Source: Spizellomyces punctatus DAOM BR117
Lineage: Eukaryota; Chytridiomycota; Chytridiomycetes; Spizellomycetales; Spizellomycetaceae
Direction: 5' to 3'
DNA: 64,000 bases
Assembly (NCBI RefSeq): GCF_000182565.1
Contig: NW_015971545.1
Span: forward strand, 621,092-685,091
The notes beneath the pieces are model-generated. The model ran no database searches. It was given only the letters and a program-made list of their open reading frames with translations, and was not told the DNA's origin. The translations under genes were made by a program, and so were the position numbers. Below are positions 53,993 through 64,000 of this stretch, in pieces (position 1 is the stretch's first letter; each line of letters begins with the position of its first letter).

Positions 53993-56900
53993 TTATACAC
54001 CATGGCCAACCGACAACCTATTCTTCTCCCTCTCGTCCTTACTTTTTGCGCTGCCCTGAGTACAGAGATAAACCATACTCCCAACAAACCGCACAAGACT
54101 CAAAACAGCCACACTCCAGAGAATAAATGTTAAATAAGAGTTGCCGCGTTCAATTGAATTGCTACCAACAAAGACGCCCAGTTTTTCCGCTACTGAGGGA
54201 GTGGTAAGAATCGCCACAAGCAGGACGTTGCAGAAGATCCAAAGGAGGACGACACGGGTACGGAATGTTCTAAAGTAATCTTCTTGTTTAAGCTTATCCG
54301 ATCGGTTATCGCCGGATTTGGCAACTTTAATGGGGGGTGGGAGGGCTCGGAGAAAGGCTTCGTAGGATTCGTCAATGTCTTTTTGGTTAACAGGGAGGTC
54401 AACCGTCGCTGTTTTTGCGCCGCTCTTGTCATCCTTCTTAACCACGACAGGAGCAACATCGACTGGTGCATTATCACCCTTGGTTCCCCAAGAAACGTCA
54501 TGCAGGTTGCCAAAGGCGTACACCATCAGAATGTTGACAAAGCCAGGGAGGAGGAGGAGGTATTGGATAAAGGATGAAAACTGTTCGAGTTGCATGTTAG
54601 ACATTTTCTGCCTCGTAATCACAAACTTCCCATTCCGCTTACCATGTGCCAAGGATCCAAATAAGCAAAGGAGCAGATAAAGTACGCCCCATATGTAGAG
54701 GCTGTACTCAGCACCAAATCACGGAAAGCTGGTCTTTCCAACAGCCCCGGAATTTTACCAACGTCTGTTCGCGTCGTTCCATCCGGATTCGTCGTCCTTG
54801 TCTCGTTGACGGCAGCAGAGACTGACAAGTAGATAGAGAACCCAGCCTAGAAATTAATGTCAGCCAAGATTGCATCTCGAGTGCGCGATCTTGCAAGGCA
54901 CCCTTACCATGTAAAGCATTAGAGCCATAATAAAAGCAAAAAGTATAAAGCATCCCATGTATAGCAGCCTACTCCCTTGCGGTCGATTCCCCAGACTTGC
55001 AACGAAGATCATCACAAGAGCAAAGATATATATCTGACGAATGACCAGAAAAACAACAGATCCAGCACCGTAAAACGGGTCCGTGTCCCGGGAAGAGACC
55101 ATGCCTTCGGATAAAAAGTAAAAAATAAGGTAAAAATTGGCCAAGGAGAACCAGTTGAAGACGACGTTGATGCTGTTGTATAGGAGTTGGAGGACAATGG
55201 CGAGTTTACGGAGAGCAGTGTGTCCAGAGCGAAAGATTTGGTAAAAGTGAGCGATCGCGTGAACCCCAGCGAAAAAGGACCCATTGAGCCACCGACGGCG
55301 CTGCGCTGCATTTTGAAGAAGAAAATGTCAGTTAGACGACATTTATGACGCTAAAATACACACGCCACTTTGGAACTTACAAATAAACTCTGCAATCGTA
55401 TCCGGTACGTCTGTCTCAGCCTGCGCATCCTTCACATATCTTAAAACCCAATTTTCATTCCGCTTTGTAACCAACTCGAAACAGAGAATGCGGTCCTCTG
55501 CTAGATACATATTCGCCTGAGCCAACTTGACGTCCCCATGACTTCCATGCATTCTCTCTCCGATAAAGTACTTTTCTAATGGACCAGTCCCATCCGCACC
55601 GTTTTGGAGCGCAGAGTATCGATAGGCACTGAACGCACCCGGAAGCACGGCGATGAACCCAAAGACGCTTTCCAGCGGTTTGTCCATAATATTAGACATT
55701 TTGTACTCGAAATTCTGGGCAGCGACAAGAGGGTTGAGAAGCTTATGGGAGTACGCGCCCTTTTCCGCACAGATTTCTCCGCAAGCGCCCGCAACTTGGG
55801 GGTCAGAGTCAAAGGCTTTCCAAAGACGGTATAAAGAGCGCTCTGTTGGTTTCGTGCCAACATCCAGCAGCACGCAAATGTTTGGCTTCAAAATACGTCC
55901 AAACGCATTGAAGAACCATCGGTGACTGTTGATCTTCTTTGCGTTCTTTTCCTTTAGACAAAAGAGGACTTGAACCGGCACCAACCCCGTATCCGCACCT
56001 CGCACGTTCAAATCAGTATCCACGCACACTTGCGTCGTAAACTCAAACACATGCGCAGCCACGTCTTCAGTACTGATGCTTGTCTTGATGACACCCTCCT
56101 GATACGCGCCCATAACACCCAGCACATTCAACGTCCGGGGATGAATCTTTGTCCGTCCATCCGCAACAACGCAAACAACTACCTTTTGCCATCCGTCTGC
56201 GCCCCACATTGTGTGTCGTTTTTTGGAGCACATGTGAGCAATGTTCTTCATGACGGCCTTCCAGGTTTTTGCGAAAAGAATTTCATCTTCGTTGTACATT
56301 GTCATAACGACGAACATCTCGGTATGCCGACCCATGTCCGCGGCACGCAAGGTATAACCACGGTCTTCAAACTCATTCGGGTCACCGCAAACAGCCGAGT
56401 ATCGGAGGTGTGTGAATTCACGGCCAGTTCGGTACTTGCCATGTGCAATAACCTTTTCTGGGACAGGAATCTCAACGACAAAGTTACCGCTTGCCGTTAA
56501 CTCGACCGTTTTGGTGGTTTTGTGACGAAAGATCGTTCCCGCGCCTCTTCTGCGGTACAGCTGTTGTGCTGGAGGGTAGGCATGATTGTACGTGAAATTG
56601 TAGCCGTAGGGACTTTGGTAGGGATATTGGCCATAACCGTACGGGTTCTGCATGGGGGGAGGTGATGGAGCATGGTGGACTTGGACTTGTTCTTGTTCGT
56701 AATAGGTGTTGTCGTAGTTCGGATCTGGCACATAGTGGCCCGAGTGCGGTGGTGGCGAAGGAGAGTTGCGATGGGTGGACATGGTTGCGTACGAAGCATC
56801 ACGGTGGCCCCTGCCTCCGTACATTGTTGATTGGTGGTGTCCGGACTGGTCGGCATAGTACGAAGCGCGATCGCGGCTCTAACGGAGCACATTTTCATTA

Positions 56901-57251
56901 ACATATCAATCCTGTCAAAGCCAAATAGCATATTTATGAACCAACCACGTCACTGGCCAAGTCCGTCCCGAAGCCGGATGGAGCAGGATAATTCGCTTGC
57001 GTGTAAACCGGCCGCCCTGTTGGCGGCGAGTGAGGATACAATGTATTCGAACTCCCCGGATCATACATGGAGGAAGATCTCTTTGGGAATTTAGGCTGTT
57101 TCTTCTCTTGTGAGTCGTCCTTACTCTTGTCCTCTTCGTATCTATAAGTAAAATCCACGGAGTCGCGAGGGGAAGCGAGTGGAGTTGATTCGGACGGGTC
57201 GGCTGTCACAGAATAGTCGCCCTTGCGGGAGGAATGGGGGGCAGCTTGCAT
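53993..57251 (-). CDS. chitin synthase (class I-III type)
   Basis: Five exons: 56946-57251, 55381-56878, 54908-55305, 54643-54846 and 53993-54580; 997 aa. The N-terminal 230 residues are disordered and Tyr/Pro/Asn-rich. The GT2 core has [39 protein letters not shown] (Asp of the DxD-like site), [23 protein letters not shown] (EDR about 565) and [11 protein letters not shown] (QRRRW about 603-607). About seven hydrophobic helices follow, with YGAYFICSF and [16 protein letters not shown], the conserved C-terminal loop of Chs1-3. It polymerises UDP-GlcNAc to chitin at the plasma membrane. The exon 1 donor could be GTGGTT or GTTGGT, both in phase, one codon apart. Confidence 0.93.
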
Positions 57252-59514
57252 GAGAATCGGAACGGAACAATGGCTGCACTGGTTTGTTTAACAAAGGGAT
57301 AGTGGACGGGCGGGACTGCTGTGTATCGCCAAGCCCGTGCGTGAAAGACGTATTGCCAAGTCAAAGTCCGAGAAAGGGTGGCAGGGGAGGCCGTGGTGGA
57401 GGAGGTGGGTAATAAGGAGACGGGAAAGCAGAAAGAGAAAAAAATAAAAGGAAAAGCGACGTCAGTTATGTCACGCTGGAGAGCCTGAGCACGGAGCGAA
57501 CGCGCTGACGTCTGTAGTAGTCGCAAAGCGTCAAAAAATTGACTTTTTGAAGCTCCCAAAAATTGACGATGATCGTCGTTGTCGTCGTCGAATGCTCAAA
57601 GGTCAACAAAAGCTGCTTTCCGCTCTCATCCAGGGATGGGATTGCAAGCGCCGAATCAAAGCCAGGGGTCCCAGCCCGACGCGCCAAGAACACAGTTCAG
57701 GGGTGCCCTGACTATTACTACGTACTGGCTTCTGATAGTTAACGTACCTGATGCGCAGTAAGACGCAGGATCTCGGTTCGACAGGAGGGAGAGGACGCAA
57801 AAGCCAGGTAGTTTAATTTCCTTTCTTGCCAAGCTGGTCGTCCTGGAGGTCGGCTGTGGGGGAAAAAGCCAATATGGACACGACAAGGAGATCTGCACAG
57901 CCATCCGCCGAGAAACTCCTTTATCCATGACTGTGCCCCGGAAAAGGGGCAAAGTTTAAAATAATCGCCAAGCCACCATCATGTAATGGCTGAGTTTGTG
58001 TTTGGGGCCATGCCTTTGCGGTCGAGGTTTGGGACATTTCACCAGCTTTCAAAACATATTCCAAAAGGATCAATGATGACCAAGTAATTAACAGGTATTT
58101 TGGTGGTTGTTTACCGCATAGACACTGCCAGATACCACCGAGACATGTTATATACTGGACAATTCTCAAATGCGATCCAGCGCTATATCGTACTACTAAG
58201 GAAAGCAGTGGTACTAATGGCCATTCCTTGCGCATTGCGCACCAGCCTCTGTGTGCGCTAAATGAGCAGCTTGTAGGAAATACCTTTCTACGATTTTCGA
58301 TAGTACACATGAAATCCAGCGACAATACCGGCAATCAACAAGCGCTGCCTTTTAGAAATCAGCTCTCATTTCGCCACTCTTGTATGCCCATCGACACACG
58401 GTAGGAACTAAAGGGAACATCCACCAGACCCTTGATAAATGGACGATCCTCTCTTTTCATTTCCCTTTCCCTTGCTGGTGGCTTCATTACAAACATTTCC
58501 GCTTTCATCAGATTCATCCCTACATGATTGATTAGTAGCACGCTTCTGCCAGTCGGCATTTGGCACTGCCTTGGCTCGTCTCTCTTTTGACTATACGTCT
58601 TGAACCGCGCTCCCTTCTCCGACTCGCTTTTTCTATCACTCATCCGATGCATCCGACTTGCTATCGAAGGGCTTATGACTGTTCATTAGTTCTTGAACCA
58701 TTTCGCCGAATGCGGGTAACCTGGTCTGTGTTTTCGAGTTTGACAAAACAAAAGTCCACGACAAAGTTATTGCTATGTGTCTACGATGTCTCGGCAGAAT
58801 GGTTTGAGATTTGTAAGCGGGAGTACCTCCTTTACGATGAGAATATCTGGTAGATATACGGCCATTTAGAGATTGGAAAGCAAACCCTTCACAGCTACTG
58901 AAGCTTCACTTTCGAGTTTCAATATCATCATCCTTATCATAGATCCTTTGATGAACCTCTTTTTGAGATTGTCCGTGTTTCCGCAATATTGACCGTAAAT
59001 AACCGAACCATGTCATCATCATCCTTCCGCTCAATCTGACGGTACTATTTGAAACCTTTCTCCGACCCAACGACATCAATGTCGGAACTCCAGGCAGCCA
59101 GTTTGAGAAGAATGGTAAGAAGTTTGTCCGTAGTTTATGAAAAAACATCAATTGTATCAATAAAGGTTCGAGTTCGGGGCAACTTGAGCTGTTGGATAAG
59201 TTACCATCTGAGTAGGCGGGACCCGGCGAATGCGGGACGTACGACCGATTGCCGAGACACTAACTGATCAAGCAGAAGGTGCGCGAAAATATCCAATACC
59301 CTTGCTCTTATATCTTTTATTATAGAAGCCTGCAAATGGTCGCCATCCACAGTGTCCTTTTAACCCCACTTCAAGACACATGCAGCTTCAATGCAGGAGT
59401 CAGCCGCATACGTCTCTTGACACCTGATTTTGTAAGGATCGGGAGACCAAGACCAGAAGCGCAGTAGTTCGATATGTCCACGTGACAAGAATCTGCATGA
59501 GTCAGCAGTTGATC
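57252..59514. other. intergenic, 2.3 kb, no gene seen
   Basis: Open frames up to 137 codons (57921-58334, minus) have no domain or splice support. No repeats matching the others in the window were noticed. Confidence 0.45.
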
Positions 59515-59537
59515 GAAGCTCCGCGAAATTTCCAGCG
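59515..59537 (+). promoter_or_regulatory. heat-shock element upstream of the small HSP gene
   Basis: The series GAAgcTCCgcGAAatTTCca alternates GAA/TTC-type pentamers at correct spacing: three good units and one imperfect. It lies about 90 bp before the TATA box, where Hsf1 binds in heat-shock promoters. Confidence 0.6.
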
Positions 59538-59605
59538 AGCTCAACTAGAGTCTTGTTGGTACCAGACTACATGAGTTTTGGACACATCATCGCATTTTCT
59601 TAGGG

Positions 59606-59613
59606 TATAAAAG
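59606..59613 (+). promoter_or_regulatory. TATA box of the small HSP gene
   Basis: TATAAAAG, 104 bp before the ATG at 59718. Confidence 0.6.
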
Positions 59614-59717
59614 CGGGTCATGTCGTTCGGCAGGGAAAGCTATCCAGTGAATTTGGAATTGGTCTAGTACATATCAAAGTCTGTACATTGCCAAATCTTC
59701 GTTGTTAAGATCTCAGA

Positions 59718-60263
59718 ATGACCATTCCCCGGCTTCTTCCTACACTTCTTCGGGACTTTGACCGAGCCTTCTCATCGCTAGAGGAACCTCTGTCACAAGC
59801 TCTCTTTGCACGTCCGTTGCGTGGTGCACAAGCAGCGAACGTATATCGCCCGGCTGTTGATGTGTCTGAAACAAAGAATGCGTACCTTATCGAAGCAGAG
59901 CTACCAGGCGCCCGGCGTGAGGACATTGATTTAGAATTCACGGACAGCAATACCATTGTCGTAAAGGGGAACATTGGGCCAAAAGAAACTGCGCAGTCAT
60001 ACACAGACGCATCCTCAGCAACGTCGGAGGCCTCAGCTGTAACGACCAGCAACACTGATGCGCACACCCCTACAACCATCTCAGCGGAGATCCCTACATA
60101 TTGGACTCAGGAACGTACCCTCGGTTCTTTCCGAAGATCGTTTACGTTTCCGACAGCGGTAGATTCTGAGCGAGTACGAGCCGTCTTCAGAGACGGGGTT
60201 TTGTCAGTGCATGTGCCAAAACCTGAACAGAAGGTGAACAAGATCAGCATCACAGCGGAGTAA
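59718..60263 (+). CDS. small heat-shock protein (Hsp20/alpha-crystallin)
   Basis: Intronless, 181 aa. The alpha-crystallin domain starts near residue 44: RPAVDVSETKNAYLIEAELPG, then REDIDLEF and IVVKG. It ends with FRRSFTFPTAVDSERVRAVFRDGVLSVHVPKP (the A-x-x-x-n-GVL motif) and a short ISITAE extension. A 40-residue Ser/Thr/Ala-rich insert (about 85-130) splits the domain between its two halves, a pattern known from fungal Hsp30-type proteins. These are ATP-independent holdases in the cytosol. The heat-shock element and TATA box support heat induction; the lack of introns suits expression when splicing is impaired. Confidence 0.9.
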   Translation: MTIPRLLPTLLRDFDRAFSSLEEPLSQALFARPLRGAQAANVYRPAVDVSETKNAYLIEAELPGARREDIDLEFTDSNTIVVKGNIGPKETAQSYTDASSATSEASAVTTSNTDAHTPTTISAEIPTYWTQERTLGSFRRSFTFPTAVDSERVRAVFRDGVLSVHVPKPEQKVNKISITAE

Positions 60264-61515
60264 CCAGTTTAGTGCATTAGTGTTGTTTTTAGTTTTTTTT
60301 GTTCTTTATGTAAACTCTGTTGTCTACCTTACTAGCATGGCTGTGTTTATTATAAATAAATCTGAATGAAAGATCAGTCATCCGAGATGGGCTGTTAATC
60401 TGACCCGCTTCTCCGCATCTTGTTGGGATGAGCGGAAGCCGGCCGAGGCATCGGTTCCCTCACATCATTTTAGCAGCAAATCCGTCAGTCTAATCAACAA
60501 GTGGCAGGACCTGCCAAGGAGTTCCGGTAGCGTCTTTGCAAAATAATAAATATCAAGGAAAACCATCCCCCAAAGAAAACTTGGTCATGAAATTGGGTTA
60601 TTGAAGAGGGCAAAGCAAAGAAAAAAAAAAAATAGCCAAGGTTTGACAACAGACATGTGAAAAGAAAGCCATGTACGTAAATGTATGTTGCATAAGCACT
60701 GCCGCGTGCCGCCCCTCATGGCTAAAGTGTTCTAGTGTTCTGGTCGTGGCAATACCTCTTACCAAACGTTTACCTGAACGACAAAAGGGCATCCTGACAC
60801 AAAAACACACATACAGTGACGGCTTTGCAAACAGCAGAGTCGGATGCTTTTTTGGCTTTTGCAGATGAGATCGTGAAAGCCGCTTGGAAACTTACCCAAT
60901 AGCGACAGTTTTTGTCCACGTTGGGAAGGCCAACCGTTTGCCACCACAGCAAACCGTCTTCTCCAAGTTCCGACATTTTGTCATGCGCATTTTTTGTTTT
61001 TTGCCTTGCTCCCTTTTCGCTTTTTTTTCGCTCGTCATCGCTCGTCTTTTTGCTGCTTCAATACCCTTGAATTGGACAAACTGCGGCAGGAAGGGTCACC
61101 ATGCTAAGCCTAGTTATCATCACGTGCATGTTTACCAGCGATATGTAAAGTGTGATATTTCACACTTTTCGTAGATACCAACGACAAAAGAAAAAAACTT
61201 TTGAGTTTTGAATTGATGAGCAGAAAAAAAAAGGGACATGAAGAAGGCAGAGTGAATTTCTATTTCCTGGCCGAACGTAAAGCGCGGTATAGAAAATAGC
61301 AGTCCGCCCTTTTTAGCTTTGTGGGGGCAAGAAGTCGGTCTAATGCCATATCAATGATCCATTCCAAACCTTCTGCCGTGTGCGAGAGTACCGCAACGTG
61401 AAAGGGACAGGGCTTCATACGATTGGCCTTCCGTCTCACAGTAGACAAAGACCAGGACACGTTCCGTCGTTAAACATCTTTATCGGCGCTTTGAAGCACC
61501 ATTCATCTGTTGTGC
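60264..61515. other. intergenic; one doubtful 52-codon frame
   Basis: A minus-strand frame at 61260-61418 from an internal ATG (MKPCPFHVAVLSHTAEGLEW...) has protein-like composition but no recognised family. It could be a last exon or chance. Otherwise nothing is seen; poly-A and poly-T tracts occur at 60610 and 61020. Confidence 0.35.
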
Positions 61516-63060
61516 ATGGAAGCTTCGTCATCAGAGGGGATCGCTGAGCCTGAGAACAACACTCTCTTGCAGGATCGCATTTCGGGCGTCCAGTCCCTAC
61601 CTAGGGAGTTTGGTCGTAGCGGGGCGGCTGGCAGCTCGCCGCCCCCCTCCAAGACGGTCGGGGCGGAATTGGAAAGAGGCCGCATCGAAGGCGTGTTGAG
61701 CGAACCAAGGCAACAGAAAGAAGAGCAAGGAAGTTCGTCGTCTCTTGCGTCAGAGCCTCTACGTACGTATCGCCTTGTTGATTATTTATAAGACGTGGCG
61801 TTTTTTTTAACTAGGGTGCTGTACATGGTTACATAGGACATAGACATCGACCACTCCACTCGTCGTTACCCCCATTACCAGGCCCGCCACTCACCGAATA
61901 CCTTTCTCATGAGCGCTTTACAAATCGCTCATCCTCATCATCGGGGTCCTGCGAGTCAGTTCCCCACTCGACCCTAAAACCACAGGATTGCCCGGCTCGA
62001 CCTTCTTCATCACCTGGTGGGGAAGAGGCAGCGCGGTCCACGGACAATACGCGACCGTCACAAGAACGACAGACCCACCAAGGAGAAGGACAAAGACGTT
62101 CATCCGTCGCACAACAAGTTCAAGCATCGATGAGCAGACTGCAGGACGAAGATGTGCGGCAACTTCTTTTACTTAGCTCGTTGGTACATGCCGATGTGAG
62201 AGACTCGGTCATAATGGCTGCACACCATGCCAATGAGAAGGCCTCTGGTGTTCGTGGTAAAGCAAATGCTTATGAAGGCGCGGCAGTTACCGACCGAGGT
62301 GGAGTTGGATTGGTGACATCTATTGGAGGGTATGCGGCTTCGGCAGCGGAAGCGTCTGTAGAGAGGCTATCGTCTCATGACACGTTTCGGGAAGTAAATG
62401 TCAGGTCACCACATCCACTTACGTTACCTGTCCGAACAATGCCCTCGTCTCCAATACCGTATTCTTCCGCCTCGGATGATTCGTACCTTCGGCCGATACA
62501 GGCCACTCAGCAATATCCTGCCACAGCACCTTCCCAAACACCTTCGCCGCTATCGTATTCACCACCTTTATACTCTCCCCCTCATCCTGCCGTTCCCGAT
62601 CTAAGAAGTGGGTCTCGCCCAGAGGCAAGAGGTCAAACGAGACAGACAAGCGTGCCTTCACAGGTGCTATCTCGGGAGGGAGCAGCACCAGTCTCACCGA
62701 CCGCAAGTACACGCACACAATCTCGAGATCAGTCGAGACCATTCCGGTGTAGCCAATGGTAGATGACTTTGCCTAGATCTGTTGTTCTTTCTAGCCTCTC
62801 ATCACAGTTCTTGCTAAATCCGCGTCTCACCCAGCTCTGCAGCATTTAACCGCCGACACGATCTTTCCCGCCACGTTCGAATTCACGAGGGTATTCGCCC
62901 GTACTTTTGCACCCAATGTGGCCGTGGGTTTTCGCGTCAAGACGCTCTAGCACGACATCACGCTAATGCGCGAGGTACCTGCCGACCCCACACCCCAATG
63001 GACCAGCGACGAGCGTCTGGGTCTATGGGAGAAGGAGAAGAACGTAGATATGGAATGTAG
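61516..63060 (+). CDS. C2H2 zinc-finger transcription factor (two fingers)
   Basis: Three exons: 61516-61762, 61837-62758 and 62835-63060; 464 aa. The first 385 residues are low-complexity Ser/Pro/Gln/Arg-rich, typical of fungal regulators. Finger 1 spans the last intron: FRCSQC, then AAFNRRHDLSRHVRIH. The linker EGIRPYF precedes finger 2, CTQCGRGFSRQDALARHHANARGTC, a C2HC variant common in fungal RxDALxRH fingers. Recognition-helix residues are R-R-H-D-L-S-R and R-Q-D-A-L-A-R; target not predictable. The last acceptor is CCCAG at 62834; the nearer GCAG at 62844 would hit a stop. Confidence 0.85.
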
Positions 63061-63453
63061 AGTTTACCTTTCTTTTTTTTAGTTGCATTTTTTTCAGTAG
63101 TACCGTAATACCCTTATACATGACTTAGTATTAGCATTGATTGCATTATATAGCGACACGATATACTCTAATACGGCCAATAAGTAACTAATAGATATAA
63201 TATATAATAACCTAGTGATTGTGCCCGCAGGCTGATTTGTTCATGGAAGTGGAAAACTGTAACTGTAGGGGGCTCTATAAGGATATTGGCCACAAGGAAA
63301 TAACAATGGTTCTCGCAATACCAGCGTTACCATTATATTTCTCGATAATATATTTTTACCCAACTTTCCAGCAAAATATATCACAGTAATTTGAACTGTC
63401 TCGCATCACCAATCCCTATTGACAGTCTCTGCAAAGCACATTCACAATCACGC
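63061..63453. other. AT-rich intergenic, convergent 3' ends
   Basis: Very AT-rich near 63120-63210. It separates the 3' ends of the zinc-finger and Gpc1-like genes; no gene. Confidence 0.5.
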
Positions 63454-64000
63454 CTACCCCTTCTTCACTTTCTTAACTCCATCACCTTGAACATTACCCC
63501 CATCCAATCCGTCGAGTCCCTCAAGCTGGACCGAACTTCCCACCCTTTCCAGCTCTTTCTTCAATCCCTTCAATTCCTCGACATATCTTCGACTAAACAC
63601 TTCAAAATAATAATTTGCCCCATTATATGTCGCGACGCACAAGCTCCCCATCAATGCAGCCGCATTAAGCCATTTGAATCGGTAAAATAGATACGTGGGG
63701 GCGATTGTAATGAGGGTATAGACAAGCTGAATAGCCATAAATACTGCAGGTTGATATGCAGGACGAAATCGCTTGGCCGCCCTGTAGATGAGGGACTGTT
63801 GATTGGCCAGCATCCATGTCGTACTCGTAGCATAGCCTGCTTTGATCTTGTCTGCGCGCATGGTCCAAACAAAGACCCAGTACGCGGCTTGCCAAAACAC
63901 GTAGGTCGCGACCGAAGTGAGCATCATTTGAGAGAAGGATATATCTGGGGGATTCGTAGAGAGGGACAAAAGGTGGTCGGGAAGAATGCGAAGGGCGTGT
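63454..64000 (-). CDS. GPC1: glycerophosphocholine acyltransferase (Gpc1-like), partial
   Basis: The open frame runs in from the right edge, so the N-terminus is missing; stop at 63454. At least three hydrophobic helices are visible (VATYVFWQAAYWVFVWTM, VFMAIQLVYTLITIAPTYLF, AALMGSLCVATYNGA). The conserved YNGANYYFEVFSRRY and a charged helical tail (EELKGLKKELERV) match the C-terminus of yeast Gpc1 (Ygr149w). Gpc1 acylates glycerophosphocholine to lysophosphatidylcholine in the ER. No in-window ATG at the true start; the TTG at 63967-63969 is internal. Confidence 0.8.
   Translation of the reverse strand, partial: HALRILPDHLLSLSTNPPDISFSQMMLTSVATYVFWQAAYWVFVWTMRADKIKAGYATSTTWMLANQQSLIYRAAKRFRPAYQPAVFMAIQLVYTLITIAPTYLFYRFKWLNAAALMGSLCVATYNGANYYFEVFSRRYVEELKGLKKELERVGSSVQLEGLDGLDGGNVQGDGVKKVKKG

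Noticed and set aside
1-64000. CRISPR arrays, rRNA genes, bacterial operons
   Set aside because: No regularly spaced direct repeats or rRNA cores were noticed, and every gene shows eukaryotic structure.

Overview
The window reads as nuclear DNA of an early-diverging fungus, most likely a chytrid. Seen directly: intron-rich genes with short GT-AG introns (43 to about 110 nt), a chitin synthase, a Gpc1-type acyltransferase, a Mup1-type permease, a Pns1/CTL transporter, a tyrosinase and a eukaryotic tRNA-Asp with an intron after the anticodon loop. The chytrid placement is inference from gene mix: a Gemin8-like SMN-complex subunit, a paraoxonase, a TRP-like channel, a cAMP-receptor-like GPCR start and a Fanzor1 element. 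Several host genes end in TGA, so the standard code applies.

Layout. 1-312: 5' exon of a GPCR-like gene running off the left edge. 1297-3860: a transposon-like unit bounded by 22-bp inverted repeats and carrying a nearly intact Fanzor1 (eukaryotic TnpB relative) reading frame with five in-frame stops and no frameshift. 3861-12110: a repeat-rich stretch around a stomatin, a glutamate decarboxylase and an SDR reductase. It holds a copied piece of the stomatin gene, a 100-bp inverted repeat pair, a 100-bp direct repeat pair and a 16-nt near-palindrome shared with the Fanzor element end. 12214-32756: APC transporter with a soluble tail, F-box/WD40 protein, OPT transporter, RHG phosphatase, Mup1-like permease, TRP-like channel and CTL/Pns1 transporter. 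34539-44757: a disordered Arg/Ser-rich protein, tRNA-Asp, paraoxonase, a 739-bp terminal-inverted-repeat element, an unrecognised 301-aa protein and acylaminoacyl-peptidase. 45937-64000: mitochondrial 2-oxoglutarate dehydrogenase E1, Gemin8-like protein, tyrosinase, chitin synthase, small heat-shock protein, C2H2 zinc-finger protein and, at the right edge, a partial Gpc1 homologue.

No operon-like logic is expected. Most genes are single-copy housekeeping or membrane genes in mixed orientation. The most unusual part is the Fanzor element. Its 3' noncoding end, from the terminal repeat to the base before the ancestral stop codon and including a hairpin, recurs alone inside the 739-bp element near 40.2 kb. 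That is what one would expect if this end carries a guide-RNA (omega RNA) or transposon-end function separable from the protein. Exon boundaries were set by hand from splice signals, phase and family similarity; no alignment or search was run.
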